64,000 nt of DNA from Coprothermobacteraceae bacterium (GCA_013178255.1 JABLWY010000001.1:239501-303500), one strand, 5' to 3'; positions 26,965 through 36,431 are shown, counted from the first letter of the stretch. A program made the numbers and translations. Notes: a model not told the origin generated them from the sequence alone.

Positions 26965-28481
26965 GGTTCTCCTCCTAACCCCAAGCTCTCAAGAACTGCT
27001 TCAATTATCCTTTCAATAGCAGCTCTTTTCTCGGGATGCTTGACTATAATCGAATCTAATTTCTGGCCTATCGTGACTTGGTAGGCTGCTGGCACCGTTA
27101 AAGGCATTACTTCTCTCCGTGGAGTCAATGGGACCGACAGACCTTTGCTTGGCACCGCGGCACTATAACCAAGGGCTGTCAAACCTGCAGCTAACCTCTT
27201 AGCTGGTTCTGGCTCCCCATGAGTAACAAAGAACGCTGTGGTCTTGGGAAATGCCTGAGACCACTTTATAAGGTCGTTTTGGTCAGCGTGGGCAGAAAAG
27301 CCGTTAATGGTATGGATCCTGGCTCGCACAGCTACCTCCTCGCCCATTATAGTCACACGCTTTGCACCATCTACGATGCTGCGGCCCAAGGTGCCAACTG
27401 CTTGATAGCCCACAAAGACGACATCATTCTTGGGGTTCCAGAGGCCATGTTTTAAGTGGTGGACTATGCGCCCACCTGTGCACATACCAGCTCCAGCCAT
27501 GATCAGCGCGTCCCCGATTTCGTTAAGCTTTTTACTGTCCTCGGGCGTAACGATGTACTCAAATTGCAGGCCTCGGCTCACTTCGTTCTTGAAGAAATCA
27601 GCCATGTGTGGCAACAGATACTCGGGGAAGGCGCTATACACCGATGTAATCTTGTCTCCCAAAGGCGAGTCGAAGAACATAGGAAGGCGCTTGAGCTCAG
27701 GGACTTCATTGGCAAGCAACGCCAGCTCGTATAGTACCCTCTGTGCCCTGTCCACAACGAAGGTTGGAATTAGGATTTTTCCGCCATCCAAGATGGCTCG
27801 TTCGATTATCTGCTTGAATTCCCGTCTGGTTTCTTCCAAGTTCTTGTGACGGCGGTCCCCGTAGGTCGATTCGATTACCACGTAGTCTGCGTATTCGAAC
27901 CTGTGTGGGGCTGGCTCCATAACTTCTTGGAGTGGGCCCAAGTCTCCTGAGAACACTACTTTGACTCCATCAGCAAACACCTCCACACTGCTGGCACCAA
28001 GTATGTGGCCTGCAGGACGGAGTGTGAACGAGACCCCCCTAAAGCGAACTTCTTCGTGCCAGTCTACTGCCACCAGCATCTCTGCTGCCCTGTACATATG
28101 CTCTTCGTCGAAAAGCATTTCGACGGGGGGGTTACCTTGCCTTCTACGCTTGCGGTCAAGTCTATCCTTTTCCTCCTTCATTAGTTTCAAGGTGTCTTGC
28201 CAAAGCAGTTTTGTGAGTTCCACCGTGGGCGGTGTGGCGTATATGGGGCCCTCATAACCTTGCTTTACAATGACAGGTATTCTCCCTGAGTGATCCAAGT
28301 GGGCGTGAGTGAGTATGATGGCGTGTATATCCTTGGGGTCTATGTCAAGGGGCTGGTAGTTCCAGTCTTCCTCTTTGCCCTGGAACATGCCGAAATCTAT
28401 GAGGAGATTGGCCTCGTTTGTCCTAAGCAAGTACGATGAACCAGTAACCTCTTGGGCAGCACCCATGAAAACAAGTTCCAA
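26961..28481 (-). CDS. MBL-fold / beta-CASP ribonuclease (CPSF-like)
   Basis: The protein of about 506 residues has the metallo-beta-lactamase motif 'THAHLDHSGRIP' (HxHxDH), 'GHILGASSVEV', 'FSGDLG' and the beta-CASP motifs ('FVVDRAQRVLYEL', 'MAGAGMCTGGRI', 'INGFSAHADQNDL'). Such enzymes are zinc-dependent RNA endo/exonucleases in mRNA turnover. The likely start is TTG 28481, 6 bp after GAGGTG; it gives 'MELVFMGAAQEVTGSSYLL', the usual N-terminus of the family, and the longer in-frame open region would add 11 residues. It is the first gene of the operon with the unknown membrane protein and mnmE. Confidence 0.93.
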   Translation of the reverse strand: MELVFMGAAQEVTGSSYLLRTNEANLLIDFGMFQGKEEDWNYQPLDIDPKDIHAIILTHAHLDHSGRIPVIVKQGYEGPIYATPPTVELTKLLWQDTLKLMKEEKDRLDRKRRRQGNPPVEMLFDEEHMYRAAEMLVAVDWHEEVRFRGVSFTLRPAGHILGASSVEVFADGVKVVFSGDLGPLQEVMEPAPHRFEYADYVVIESTYGDRRHKNLEETRREFKQIIERAILDGGKILIPTFVVDRAQRVLYELALLANEVPELKRLPMFFDSPLGDKITSVYSAFPEYLLPHMADFFKNEVSRGLQFEYIVTPEDSKKLNEIGDALIMAGAGMCTGGRIVHHLKHGLWNPKNDVVFVGYQAVGTLGRSIVDGAKRVTIMGEEVAVRARIHTINGFSAHADQNDLIKWSQAFPKTTAFFVTHGEPEPAKRLAAGLTALGYSAAVPSKGLSVPLTPRREVMPLTVPAAYQVTIGQKLDSIIVKHPEKRAAIERIIEAVLESLGLGGEP

Positions 28482-28549
28482 TTTGATCACCTCTTTGGCT
28501 AAATAATAATCCACTGCCTGGTCAACGTGCCGCCTTTTCGATGGGTCTA

Positions 28550-30226
28550 TTACTTGTCCTCTATCTTCACGACGAACATCACTTGACCTTTTGCTCCTGC
28601 AGGAATGCCGCTGAAGCTCTTGTAGTGCTCGGCTAATTCTCTTGCCCTATTCAGCGAAGAGGTTCTAGCCTGAGATTCGTCATAAGCCTGCTTTGTCTGT
28701 GCTGACATGGTCCTCAGCGCGTGAGAAAGCTCACCCATGGGTGGTACCTTTTGCCCGTACAAGTTGCCGCCGCTTACCAAGGTTTGCAATGCGTTCTTCA
28801 GCTCTGACATGCTTCTGCTTAGTTGGCTAGCTGTGCGCTTTGCAGACTCGCTGACAGAGTTGCTAACCTCGTGCATGGCCGGGATTGTTTGCCCATTAAC
28901 AGTACCGCCGTGGATTAGGACGCCGATCGTATCCTTTATACTCACTAAACCCGTGGCCAGCGTATCCACTGGGGCAAGCATGTTTGCAGCGTCGTCCAGC
29001 GCTCTAGCAAGTTGTGTGGAGTTGTCCTTCAACGTCAAGAGAGAAGCTTTAAGCGTAGCAAGTGAGGGTATGTTGCCTGTGGGTAAAGTAGCACCGTATG
29101 TTAGTGTGTTTAGCAGGAGTTCCTGCTGGTGAAGAAGTTCATTTACTACAAGACGGTTTTTGAGTTCCTCTTGAGAGAGAACCGCACCGATCTGTTTGTT
29201 CAATGCGAGCGCTTGGGACGCGGCTTGCATGTAGGCATCTACAAGGAGCGCCATTTGTTCAGCAGCTGATGCCGTTTGTCGGAGCGGCGTCGATAAAGAT
29301 CTGAGAGTCTCTGGTACGCTCTTAAGAGCATTTACTTGATTTTGGTCTATTTGGGCGTAGATAGAGCTTAGGATGTGACTGTACATGTCCAACAAGAGGC
29401 TGACATTGTCCATGGCACCTGTTGTAAAGGATGTCGTAACTGATTGGGCTATCTTAGTTATGGCAAGGGCATAACCGTCGATACCCTTAGCGGCCGCCGC
29501 TAACCCGTCGGAGAGCTTCCCAAGTTCGGCCAGGTTCGGCACCGTGGGCGTCATCAAAACTGGCATCACACTTATGCTGAGGTTGGGTTCGGTTTTGAGT
29601 ACAGCTACATACGATATAGAGGCGGTGACTGATTCGTCTATACACTGAAGGGTTAACAAGGCTGAAAGTTTCGAACCTAACTGCATAACCCTTCCGTTTT
29701 GGACTGCCAAGTCCCGTACTGAACGTCCGTCCAGTGAGAGATTCATATTCACGAGCCAAGGCATGTACAAATCGCCGTCCTTGTATTGGTTCTCGAATGT
29801 CACCACAATGTCGATGGTACCGGTGGACTCAGCAAGATCCTCCCATTGAACTTTGCTCCCCTTGTTATATATGTCTAGCCGTAAAACGAAAGGAGGAGCT
29901 TTGTTAACTTCTTGCCTGTAGAACACGTCTGCTAGCCCGTAGGAACGTCCCCTTATCTCAACACCGTTGTCTATCTTGGTAATTGCGGCATCACCCAAGA
30001 GTAGCTGGGGCGAACTGCCTGCTGTCACTGGATCGATTATGGTGTAATCGCCTTCTCCTTCGACGCGGATCCAATCCACGGATATGACCTTTTTGACCTC
30101 ACCAGAGCTCTTCTGAATGACATATACGTTCTCGTAATCGCTAATGGTTTGTCCTGCCTTTACTGGGAGCGGGACCAGGACTAGGCTTGCTAAAAGCAGG
30201 CAGGCAATCCGCTTACGCGTTTTCAT
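28550..30226 (-). CDS. Exported coiled-coil protein partnered with MMPL transporter
   Basis: This 558-residue protein has a Sec signal peptide (about 1-24, 'PVKAGQ'), a beta-rich N-terminal half, and a long helical region from about residue 230. Within residues 370-520 a motif of the form G-G-x-(V/L)-x-G-Q-x-(I/V)-P-x-M-x-E appears twice ('GGTVNGQTIPAMHEV' and 'GGNLYGQKVPPMGEL'), with a weaker earlier copy ('GATLPTGNIPSLATL'), each followed by a helix of about 45 residues. There is no C-terminal anchor. The gene overlaps the MMPL transporter gene by 4 bp and is co-translated with it, so it is probably the periplasmic or extracytoplasmic adaptor. I do not recognise a named family. Confidence 0.7.
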   Translation of the reverse strand: MKTRKRIACLLLASLVLVPLPVKAGQTISDYENVYVIQKSSGEVKKVISVDWIRVEGEGDYTIIDPVTAGSSPQLLLGDAAITKIDNGVEIRGRSYGLADVFYRQEVNKAPPFVLRLDIYNKGSKVQWEDLAESTGTIDIVVTFENQYKDGDLYMPWLVNMNLSLDGRSVRDLAVQNGRVMQLGSKLSALLTLQCIDESVTASISYVAVLKTEPNLSISVMPVLMTPTVPNLAELGKLSDGLAAAAKGIDGYALAITKIAQSVTTSFTTGAMDNVSLLLDMYSHILSSIYAQIDQNQVNALKSVPETLRSLSTPLRQTASAAEQMALLVDAYMQAASQALALNKQIGAVLSQEELKNRLVVNELLHQQELLLNTLTYGATLPTGNIPSLATLKASLLTLKDNSTQLARALDDAANMLAPVDTLATGLVSIKDTIGVLIHGGTVNGQTIPAMHEVSNSVSESAKRTASQLSRSMSELKNALQTLVSGGNLYGQKVPPMGELSHALRTMSAQTKQAYDESQARTSSLNRARELAEHYKSFSGIPAGAKGQVMFVVKIEDK

Positions 30227-32247
30227 CGTGCTAACCTCCTTCCAAAGAGTACTCTCCCAAGAATTTGGAACGTGGGGGGTAAAAAGAGTATTACGCTGAA
30301 TGCAGAGAAGACAGCACCTCGGGCCAACGCCCCCATGATTTGGCTGAGCCCCCGAATGTCGCTGAGCAAGGCTGCTGGGAGGCTCATCAAGAAGAACGTG
30401 GCAGCGCTCACGAGTATGGATGCTGCGGAACCCTTGATGGTGGCAACTATGGGGTCCTGGGAACCACTGGCGATCGCTTCTTCAAATCTAGTGGCACACA
30501 GCACGGCGTAGTCGATAGTAGAGCCTAGCTGGACTGTAGAGAGTGTGATAGGAACCATAAAGGTGACTGCACCTGCGAGGCCAGCCCACCAAAGGTTTAG
30601 CTTAATAGAGGCTTCTATTACGGCTATTAGAACAAAGGGAAGTAGCACATTGCGGAATCCGAACGACAACACCGCAAATATGAGAACTAGCGTGATCCAC
30701 GTTGTTTTCGTATTGTCCCGCATGCTGAGCTGCTTTATATCATCCATGACGATGGACAAACCAGTAACGTAGTGTTCGCCGTCGTATCCTGCAAGCAAGC
30801 GTTCCATCTGAGACCTCAGGTCAGCGGCTTCGCGTGTGTCGGGGTTTACCTTCGTGTAGACAGTAGCGTACACATATTTGGCTGAGCTGAACTTATCCAA
30901 GAGCCGAGGGGGGACCATCTCCTCGGGTATAGCAGGGTCTAGGAATGCCCATGGGTTTACTACGCTACTTACCAAAGGAAGATCCCCTATTTCTTTGAAA
31001 GCTGTGGGGTAGTCACCTTTTTTCTCTAGCACCACCATCCAAGTGTCATAGCTCTGAAACTTTTGCTCGAACTCACGCTGTATCTTTACGTAGCCCAATT
31101 TGCTGGGTACATAGAAGTCATTGGAGTATGAAACCACTGTACTTTGGCTTCCCCAAAATGCCAAGAACGAGACTACTAACAAGCTGGCAAACAAAGGCAT
31201 GGAGGCCTTTCCCACTAGCGTTGACAGGCTGGCAACGGGTTTCTCCCAATCGACGGGCCGTTGTTGCCTTCTGCTTTCGAAGACGAGTAGCAGAGAGGGT
31301 AGCAGAGTCAGGCTAACCACAAAGGATATGGTTACACCCCTTAGTAGAAGCCAACCAATCTGCTTACTAATCTCCAAGCTGGCCTGAGTCAACGCGCCGA
31401 AGCCAGCCAACGTGGTTAGGGCTGCTAATGTGATGGCCTTCGAGGTCTTTGCCACGGCCACAGCCATGCCATCCTCATCACCTTTGATTGCTCGTTCTTC
31501 TTTGTACCTGTGGTATAGGAACAAGCCATAGTCGTAAGAAACCGCTAACTGCAGTATCTCGACCACAATGCGCACCACGTAGAACATGTGTTGGCGTAGA
31601 AGCCCTGATATGCCCATGTTTAGGACTACGGCTGCGGCCATAGAAGCCACTATTAGAATCGGTGTAAGTGGTTTCTCAAAGTAAATGAGCAGGAACAATG
31701 CTACAAGGGCTATGCCCAACCCCAGATACAGTACAGGCTTTCCTGTGAAGTAAGCCCTAAGGTGTCTTATTTGCTCTTGAGCAGAGATCAAGTAGGTGTT
31801 ACTAGGAAGGACCGCCTTCAGCCTATCTAAAACATCACCAATAGACCCAGAAGTGGCGCTAGTCTGCACAACAATGTTGTAGTCCTGTCCGTTTATCCAT
31901 CTATTGGCCTCTGATTGCCAAAACTCGCGTGGCACTGCAGGGTCTACAAGACTACCAAGCCAAGACACAGACTTCACGTAGTCGAGGTCTTGAATCTTTC
32001 GCACGGCTGATTCCACGTCCCTGAGTTCTCCGTTTTTCCAGTAAATGTTCACCGACTCGCCCACTCTTACCTCGTCACGCAGAATCCTGAGCGCTTTTAT
32101 AGAATCAATGTCTGTAGGTAGGGCACTGCTGATGTCGTAGTCTATGTTTATATTTGGTAAGAAGTACAGGGAACACGCTATCAGGATTACATAAAGCACA
32201 AGGATTGTTCGACGGTAGCGAACGACAACTCGAGCAAGGTTCAGCAA
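30223..32247 (-). CDS. MMPL/RND-superfamily transporter
   Basis: The 674-residue protein has the RND plan: a first helix, a large extracytoplasmic loop (about residues 35-165), a bundle of five helices, a second helix and loop, then another bundle. The sequence 'YDYGLFLYHRYKEE' after 'VVRIVVEILQLAVS' and 'GSTIDYAVLCATRFEEA' are the paired conserved D-Y motifs of MMPL family proton-coupled exporters. The start is TTG 32247 with GGAGG 7 bp upstream. It is followed by the coiled-coil exported protein (4-bp overlap). The cargo could be lipid or hydrophobic compounds; nothing in the sequence decides. Confidence 0.9.
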   Translation of the reverse strand: MLNLARVVVRYRRTILVLYVILIACSLYFLPNINIDYDISSALPTDIDSIKALRILRDEVRVGESVNIYWKNGELRDVESAVRKIQDLDYVKSVSWLGSLVDPAVPREFWQSEANRWINGQDYNIVVQTSATSGSIGDVLDRLKAVLPSNTYLISAQEQIRHLRAYFTGKPVLYLGLGIALVALFLLIYFEKPLTPILIVASMAAAVVLNMGISGLLRQHMFYVVRIVVEILQLAVSYDYGLFLYHRYKEERAIKGDEDGMAVAVAKTSKAITLAALTTLAGFGALTQASLEISKQIGWLLLRGVTISFVVSLTLLPSLLLVFESRRQQRPVDWEKPVASLSTLVGKASMPLFASLLVVSFLAFWGSQSTVVSYSNDFYVPSKLGYVKIQREFEQKFQSYDTWMVVLEKKGDYPTAFKEIGDLPLVSSVVNPWAFLDPAIPEEMVPPRLLDKFSSAKYVYATVYTKVNPDTREAADLRSQMERLLAGYDGEHYVTGLSIVMDDIKQLSMRDNTKTTWITLVLIFAVLSFGFRNVLLPFVLIAVIEASIKLNLWWAGLAGAVTFMVPITLSTVQLGSTIDYAVLCATRFEEAIASGSQDPIVATIKGSAASILVSAATFFLMSLPAALLSDIRGLSQIMGALARGAVFSAFSVILFLPPTFQILGRVLFGRRLAR

Positions 32248-32327
32248 GACAACACCTCCTTCCGTAGTGGAAAGAAGTTCTGCAAGTTGATTTTACAACG
32301 CAGAAAACGCAGGGAATATCAAGGGTA

Positions 32328-33641
32328 TCACTTCAACCCAAGGTCTACCTGATGGACGTGCTGCCTCCAGAAAAACCAATGGGCAACCAGAACCAGCAGG
32401 GCGTTCAAGGTATACAACCAGAAGGCCCAAGCAGGGTCGAGATCTCTGAAAGCTAGCACATAGTAAAGAGCTGGTATGTAGAACAGCCACTGCGGAACGC
32501 TGTTCAGAAGAAACGGCAACCTCGTGTCACGGTAAGCCTGAAAGTAGCTGTCGTAGATGGCGCTGGCATAACCAAACAACGGAACAAAAGCCATCACTTG
32601 CAAGGACAGCTTCACCCAATGCGCCAGTTCAGGGTCTCTGATTCCAAACAAAGCCATCAGTGCTTGAGGCGCTAGAACACACAATACTCCAAACGCCCCC
32701 AATGCCAATGTGCCAAACCGGAGGCAGTAGCGCAAGAAAGTGCGCACACGATGATGCAGTCTTGCTCCTACATTTTGCGCCATCACAGGTGTGGAGATTA
32801 ACACCACAGACCAGACCACAGTGTTTGGTATCTGTAGGATCCTGTTGAACACTTGCATGGCCGCAAAAACGGGTATGGATACCGCGTTGATTATTCTCTG
32901 TGTAAGGACATTAGCCACCACCGAAGAAAGGTTGCTAAGGCCCGCATAAAAGCCGACTCTGAATACGTTGACCCCTTCGCTAGTCAAGCGAATTCCCTTG
33001 AGGACGTTGGTGGGCAGGTCAAACTTGGGCGTGGCGATCAAGGCGTACGCACCTACGTCTGTTAACAACCAGCTTGTGAGGGATGCCCAACCTGCTCCTG
33101 CAAGCCCCAGCTTGGGTAGTGGCCCCAAACCGGGAATGAGCACTATGTCTAGTAAGAGGTTGAGCGCAGTCTGCAGCATCATGAACCACATAGCCCAAGT
33201 GGTTTGCCCTGTGGCTCTGAAGAAAGTAAAGGAAGAGTAACCGATCATGGCAAATGGAATCGCCAAGAGGGCAGGCAACCCAAATCGCAAAGCCTCGGAG
33301 ATCAGCTCAGGACGCGCCCCAAAGCCGACTAGGATTGGCCGCAGAAATGCCAAGCAGATGAGCGAGATCATTGACGCTCCGAGGAACTTGCCATATACGG
33401 TCTCTTTAAGAACCCGCTGAGCTCTATCAAGTTCGCGGGCACCTAGATGCTGAGCCAGGACAATGACTGACCCAGTTCCCCACGGTTCGTTATAGATGTA
33501 GATGAGGCTCAAGAGCATACCTACAATGCCCATGGCGGCTATGGCGTTTGTCCCAAGCCTGGCGATTAGCGCCATTTCCACAACAGGGAGCAGATTGCCT
33601 ACTCCTGACCCAATCACGTTAGGCAAAGCCAGTGCGACCAA
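32328..33641 (-). CDS. MATE family efflux transporter
   Basis: This multidrug and toxin extrusion transporter has 12 helices in two homologous halves and exports cationic compounds using Na+ or H+. Family motifs 'GLSNLSSVVANVLTQRI' and 'LALPNVIGSGVGNLLPVVEMALIARLG' are visible. At 437 residues it is slightly short at the N-terminus: the only usable start I find is TTG 33641, with AAAAAGG directly before it, and homologous-looking residues ('RTKKVL') continue upstream to a stop near 33674 without an ATG, GTG or TTG. The true start is therefore uncertain. It lies about 80 bp upstream of the MMPL gene on the same strand and is divergent from cutA. Confidence 0.88.
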   Translation of the reverse strand: MVALALPNVIGSGVGNLLPVVEMALIARLGTNAIAAMGIVGMLLSLIYIYNEPWGTGSVIVLAQHLGARELDRAQRVLKETVYGKFLGASMISLICLAFLRPILVGFGARPELISEALRFGLPALLAIPFAMIGYSSFTFFRATGQTTWAMWFMMLQTALNLLLDIVLIPGLGPLPKLGLAGAGWASLTSWLLTDVGAYALIATPKFDLPTNVLKGIRLTSEGVNVFRVGFYAGLSNLSSVVANVLTQRIINAVSIPVFAAMQVFNRILQIPNTVVWSVVLISTPVMAQNVGARLHHRVRTFLRYCLRFGTLALGAFGVLCVLAPQALMALFGIRDPELAHWVKLSLQVMAFVPLFGYASAIYDSYFQAYRDTRLPFLLNSVPQWLFYIPALYYVLAFRDLDPAWAFWLYTLNALLVLVAHWFFWRQHVHQVDLGLK

Positions 33642-33733
33642 TACCTTTTTGGTTCGTCCGTTGTTATGCGATCATGAGATGTCATAACATATGCAGTGTA
33701 TCATGAAAAATCAACGCATGAAGGGAGGTCTAA

Positions 33734-34063
33734 TTGAGGATCATGCCCTTGGTGCAGGTCATAACTACAGTGGACTCGGAGGAAGCAGCTCGGACCATAA
33801 CGAACGCCCTGCTGGAGAAAAGGGCCGCTGCCTGCGTACAGGTCCTTGGCCCTGTGCAGAGCACATACTTTTGGAATGCTGGCATAGAGCGTGCTGTGGA
33901 ATGGTTGCTGATCGCAAAGACCGTCGAAGAAAAGGCCGACGAGGCCATCGATGTCATAAAGACCGTACACCCATATGCGGTACCGGAGATACTGGTGGTA
34001 CCTACCACGAAAGCGTACCCTGCATACGAACAATGGGTACGGGAACACGTGGAGCATGCCTAG
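33734..34063 (+). CDS. cutA: Divalent-cation tolerance protein CutA
   Basis: The 109-residue CutA1-family protein forms trimers resembling PII proteins; the name comes from copper tolerance, but the biochemical role is unclear. Signatures: 'VITTVDSEEAARTITNALLEKRAAACVQVLGPVQSTYFW', then 'HPYAVPEILVVP'. The start is TTG 33734, correctly spaced from GGGAGG; the ATG at 33743 would be too far. It overlaps the next gene (YigZ-like) by 8 bp. A TATCAT box with a preceding TG is seen near 33696-33703. Confidence 0.92.
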   Translation: MRIMPLVQVITTVDSEEAARTITNALLEKRAAACVQVLGPVQSTYFWNAGIERAVEWLLIAKTVEEKADEAIDVIKTVHPYAVPEILVVPTTKAYPAYEQWVREHVEHA

Positions 34064-34655
34064 ATCAGTAAAAGGACAGTTCACCTTTCGGCAGGTCATA
34101 GACCGTTCCGAATTCATCGCCTACGTAGCTGCGGTGTTCAGCGAGGCAGATGTGAGGTCCTTCGTGCACAGAATCAAGAGTGAGCACAAGCAAGCTTCCC
34201 ACCACGTGTGGGCTTACAAGATGGGTTCTAGTTCCTACTATACGGACGCTGGTGAACCCCCGGGTAGCGCGGGGTTACCTGTGATGAACGCTATAAGAGC
34301 GCAAGATGTTGACTATGTGTGCGTCATCGTGGTGAGGTACTTTGGTGGCGTCCTACTAGGGGTGAAGGGGCTAATAAATGCTTATCACAGCACGGCTGCC
34401 AAAGTGCTGGAGCTTGCCGAAAAGGGCGAGGTCATCAAAGAGTCAAAAGTGCAGTTAGTACTAGGTTATGCAGCCCACGGCAGGTTGTTTGACAAGTTGT
34501 CAGCCCACATCAGAGACATGAGCCAAGACTTTGGCGAAAACGTTTTAGTGACGGGATGGTTAAGCCAAGACAGTCTTTCAACTATTGGCCGTTGGTGCTC
34601 AGACGAGGGTGTCGAACTACAGGTTCTCGACGAGGACCGTTGGGCTGTTAGATGA
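34056..34655 (+). CDS. YigZ/IMPACT family protein
   Basis: The 199-residue protein of the UPF0029/IMPACT family opens 'KGQFTFRQVIDRSEFIAYVA' and contains the signature 'DAGEPPGSAGLPVMNAI' followed by 'VIVVRYFGGVLLG', then a C-terminal ferredoxin-like half. Members bind nucleic acid or ribosomal components; eukaryotic IMPACT modulates GCN2, but the bacterial role is poorly defined. The ATG at 34056 overlaps the end of cutA, implying translational coupling. Confidence 0.92.
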   Translation: MPRSVKGQFTFRQVIDRSEFIAYVAAVFSEADVRSFVHRIKSEHKQASHHVWAYKMGSSSYYTDAGEPPGSAGLPVMNAIRAQDVDYVCVIVVRYFGGVLLGVKGLINAYHSTAAKVLELAEKGEVIKESKVQLVLGYAAHGRLFDKLSAHIRDMSQDFGENVLVTGWLSQDSLSTIGRWCSDEGVELQVLDEDRWAVR

Positions 34656-34676
34656 GATAGACGATTGCACTTGCAG

Positions 34677-35210
34677 CTACATCACGAATATGATGTAGAT
34701 TAGTTCGCCTAACAAGGCACTTGCAATTAGTATTGACGCACTATTCAACTTTGTCTTGATCGACAGAAGCAGGGCAAGCACAAACAAGAGAACAGCATAA
34801 GGGTTTACCAGAGATGCCCTCACAATGCTTAACGTTGCCGCTATTACTAATCCGAAAGTCAGCGGTACTATGCGTTCGAAGAAAAAGTCCAAATAAAAAG
34901 GGTTTACCTTTTTGAGCACGTGTGAGGCGGTGTAAACCAAAAGGAACGGTATGGTGATGGAAGCACCTGTGGCTACAATGCTGCCCCATATGCCTCCCCT
35001 CACGTACCCCACGAAAGTGGCCGTGTTTATGGCGATAGGACCAGGTGTTATCTGTGATATGGCCAGCACATCCAAGAATTGTGGGTCGCTTAACCACGCC
35101 TGTTGGTGAACCACTACATAGCGTATCAAAGCCACGATAGCGTAGCCGCCGCCGAAAGAGAAAAGACCTATTTGGAGGAAAGCCTTTGCCAGTTCCACCA
35201 AAACATCCAT
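34677..35210 (-). CDS. chrA: Chromate transporter, second half-size subunit
   Basis: This 177-residue half-size CHR protein has the paired-repeat motifs 'FSFGGGYAIVALI' and 'ISQITPGPIAINTATFVGY', which mark the CHR superfamily, plus about 5-6 hydrophobic helices. The real start is the ATG at 35210 (GGAG 9 bp before); the longer open frame upstream overlaps the partner gene. It overlaps the first CHR gene by 43 bp. Split pairs like this assemble into one transporter, for chromate or more probably another oxyanion. Confidence 0.92.
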   Translation of the reverse strand: MDVLVELAKAFLQIGLFSFGGGYAIVALIRYVVVHQQAWLSDPQFLDVLAISQITPGPIAINTATFVGYVRGGIWGSIVATGASITIPFLLVYTASHVLKKVNPFYLDFFFERIVPLTFGLVIAATLSIVRASLVNPYAVLLFVLALLLSIKTKLNSASILIASALLGELIYIIFVM

Positions 35211-35722
35211 GTTATTAGGGCTCCTAAGTATCCCAGGATTACGTAAGCAGGGTTCACCTTGAAGTAGAACACAGCCAACGATATGCAGGTTACCAGTGCG
35301 AGTCCTGGCAGGTTCCACTTTCTCCGAGTGAGCAGTTTCCATACGGCAGCTACCATCAGTGCTGCCACAGCGGGCCTCAAACCAAAGAATAAGCCTTGCA
35401 CCCACCACAGATCGTAAGCCTGTTTGAAAAACACAGCGATGAGGAGTATGCTGACTAACGATGGAAGCGTAGCGCCCAAAGTGGCCACTACGGAACCGGC
35501 TAATCCAGCCATGCGAAAACCTGACGCGACAGCCATGTTGACCGCTATGGGCCCTGGCAAGACTTGCGCCACGGAGAGCAGTTTGAAGAACTCCTCTTCG
35601 CTAATCCAATGCCTTTGGCGCACTATTTCGTCGAGAAACAAAGGTATCATGACGTATCCTCCGCCTATGGTCAGTGCACCTACCTTGAGAAAAACTAAGA
35701 ATATGCTTGTCAGGTTTGGCAT
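35168..35722 (-). CDS. chrA: Chromate transporter, first half-size subunit
   Basis: This 184-residue half-size CHR protein shows 'LKVGALTIGGGYVMIPLF' and 'VAQVLPGPIAVNMAVASGF'. It pairs with the overlapping downstream gene to form a two-subunit transporter. Its ATG lies 8 bp after a TAGAAT box, with only a weak GAGATGGG between, so the leader would be about 1 nt. It is divergent from the CcdA-like gene. Confidence 0.92.
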   Translation of the reverse strand: MPNLTSIFLVFLKVGALTIGGGYVMIPLFLDEIVRQRHWISEEEFFKLLSVAQVLPGPIAVNMAVASGFRMAGLAGSVVATLGATLPSLVSILLIAVFFKQAYDLWWVQGLFFGLRPAVAALMVAAVWKLLTRRKWNLPGLALVTCISLAVFYFKVNPAYVILGYLGALITWMFWWNWQRLSSK

Positions 35723-35730
35723 CCCATCTC

Positions 35731-35736
35731 ATTCTA
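35731..35736 (-). promoter_or_regulatory. -10 box for split chromate transporter
   Basis: TAGAAT on the minus strand is followed by 8 bp and then ATG, which predicts a 0-2 nt leader. Confidence 0.45.
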
Positions 35737-35756
35737 TGGCATCCCTGCTTTGGCTG

Positions 35757-35762
35757 TAAAAT
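35757..35762 (+). promoter_or_regulatory. -10 box for leaderless CcdA-like gene
   Basis: TAAAAT is followed by exactly 6 bp and the ATG at 35769, without a Shine-Dalgarno. Confidence 0.6.
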
Positions 35763-35768
35763 CATTAC

Positions 35769-36431
35769 ATGGACAAAATAACGGCACTGATAGTTGTATC
35801 AGCCGCTTTGGCAGATAGCGTCAATCCCTGCGAAATAGGAATTCTAACCATGGCTTTGCTCCACGTGGTTTTCCGTTTCGGAAGGCAAAAAGTTCTTCCT
35901 GTGGGTCTCTGCTTTGCACTAGGCGTCGCTGTGAGCTACTTCTCCTTTGGGGTCTTGGTGGGGCATATCATGATGTACGTCAAGTACATCAGGTTCGTTG
36001 TCGGCATACTTGCCATTGCATTAGCTGCCCCCAGGTTATACTACGGCCTGACGGGGCGCGAACTGAAATTGAGCCCCACGAGTGTGAGGCCCATAGTAAG
36101 CGGCTTGTTATCTAGGGGGAACACTGTTTACGCCCTGCTAGCCGGCTTGGCCGCAGGGTTTGTGCTTATGCCTTGCAGTAGCGGGCCCTATTTCGTGATT
36201 CTTAGTCTGTTAAGCCACGACTTGGTAGTTGTACGACTGAAGGCTTACCTGTGGCTAGCTTTGTACAACTTGGTGGTAGTATCTCCGTTGGTCTTGGTGA
36301 CTCTTGGGGCTTACTTGCTCATCGACGTATCGCGCATACGAGAATACAGGGAGAAGATTATGCCAGGCCTGGAGTTTGCGTCGGCCCTCATGCTGCTGGC
36401 TTTGGGTCTCTATGTACTGACTCAGCCTTAG
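35769..36431 (+). CDS. CcdA/DsbD-like cytochrome c biogenesis transmembrane protein
   Basis: This 220-residue protein has six predicted membrane helices and a pair of conserved Pro-Cys motifs, 'DSVNPCEIG' near residue 20 and 'LMPCSSGPYF' near residue 140, which in this family carry reducing equivalents across the membrane. It could pass electrons from cytosolic thioredoxin to extracytoplasmic thiols. It is leaderless by promoter spacing (TAAAAT-N6-ATG). The EamA gene follows within 12 bp in the same direction, so they may share a transcript. Confidence 0.88.
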   Translation: MDKITALIVVSAALADSVNPCEIGILTMALLHVVFRFGRQKVLPVGLCFALGVAVSYFSFGVLVGHIMMYVKYIRFVVGILAIALAAPRLYYGLTGRELKLSPTSVRPIVSGLLSRGNTVYALLAGLAAGFVLMPCSSGPYFVILSLLSHDLVVVRLKAYLWLALYNLVVVSPLVLVTLGAYLLIDVSRIREYREKIMPGLEFASALMLLALGLYVLTQP

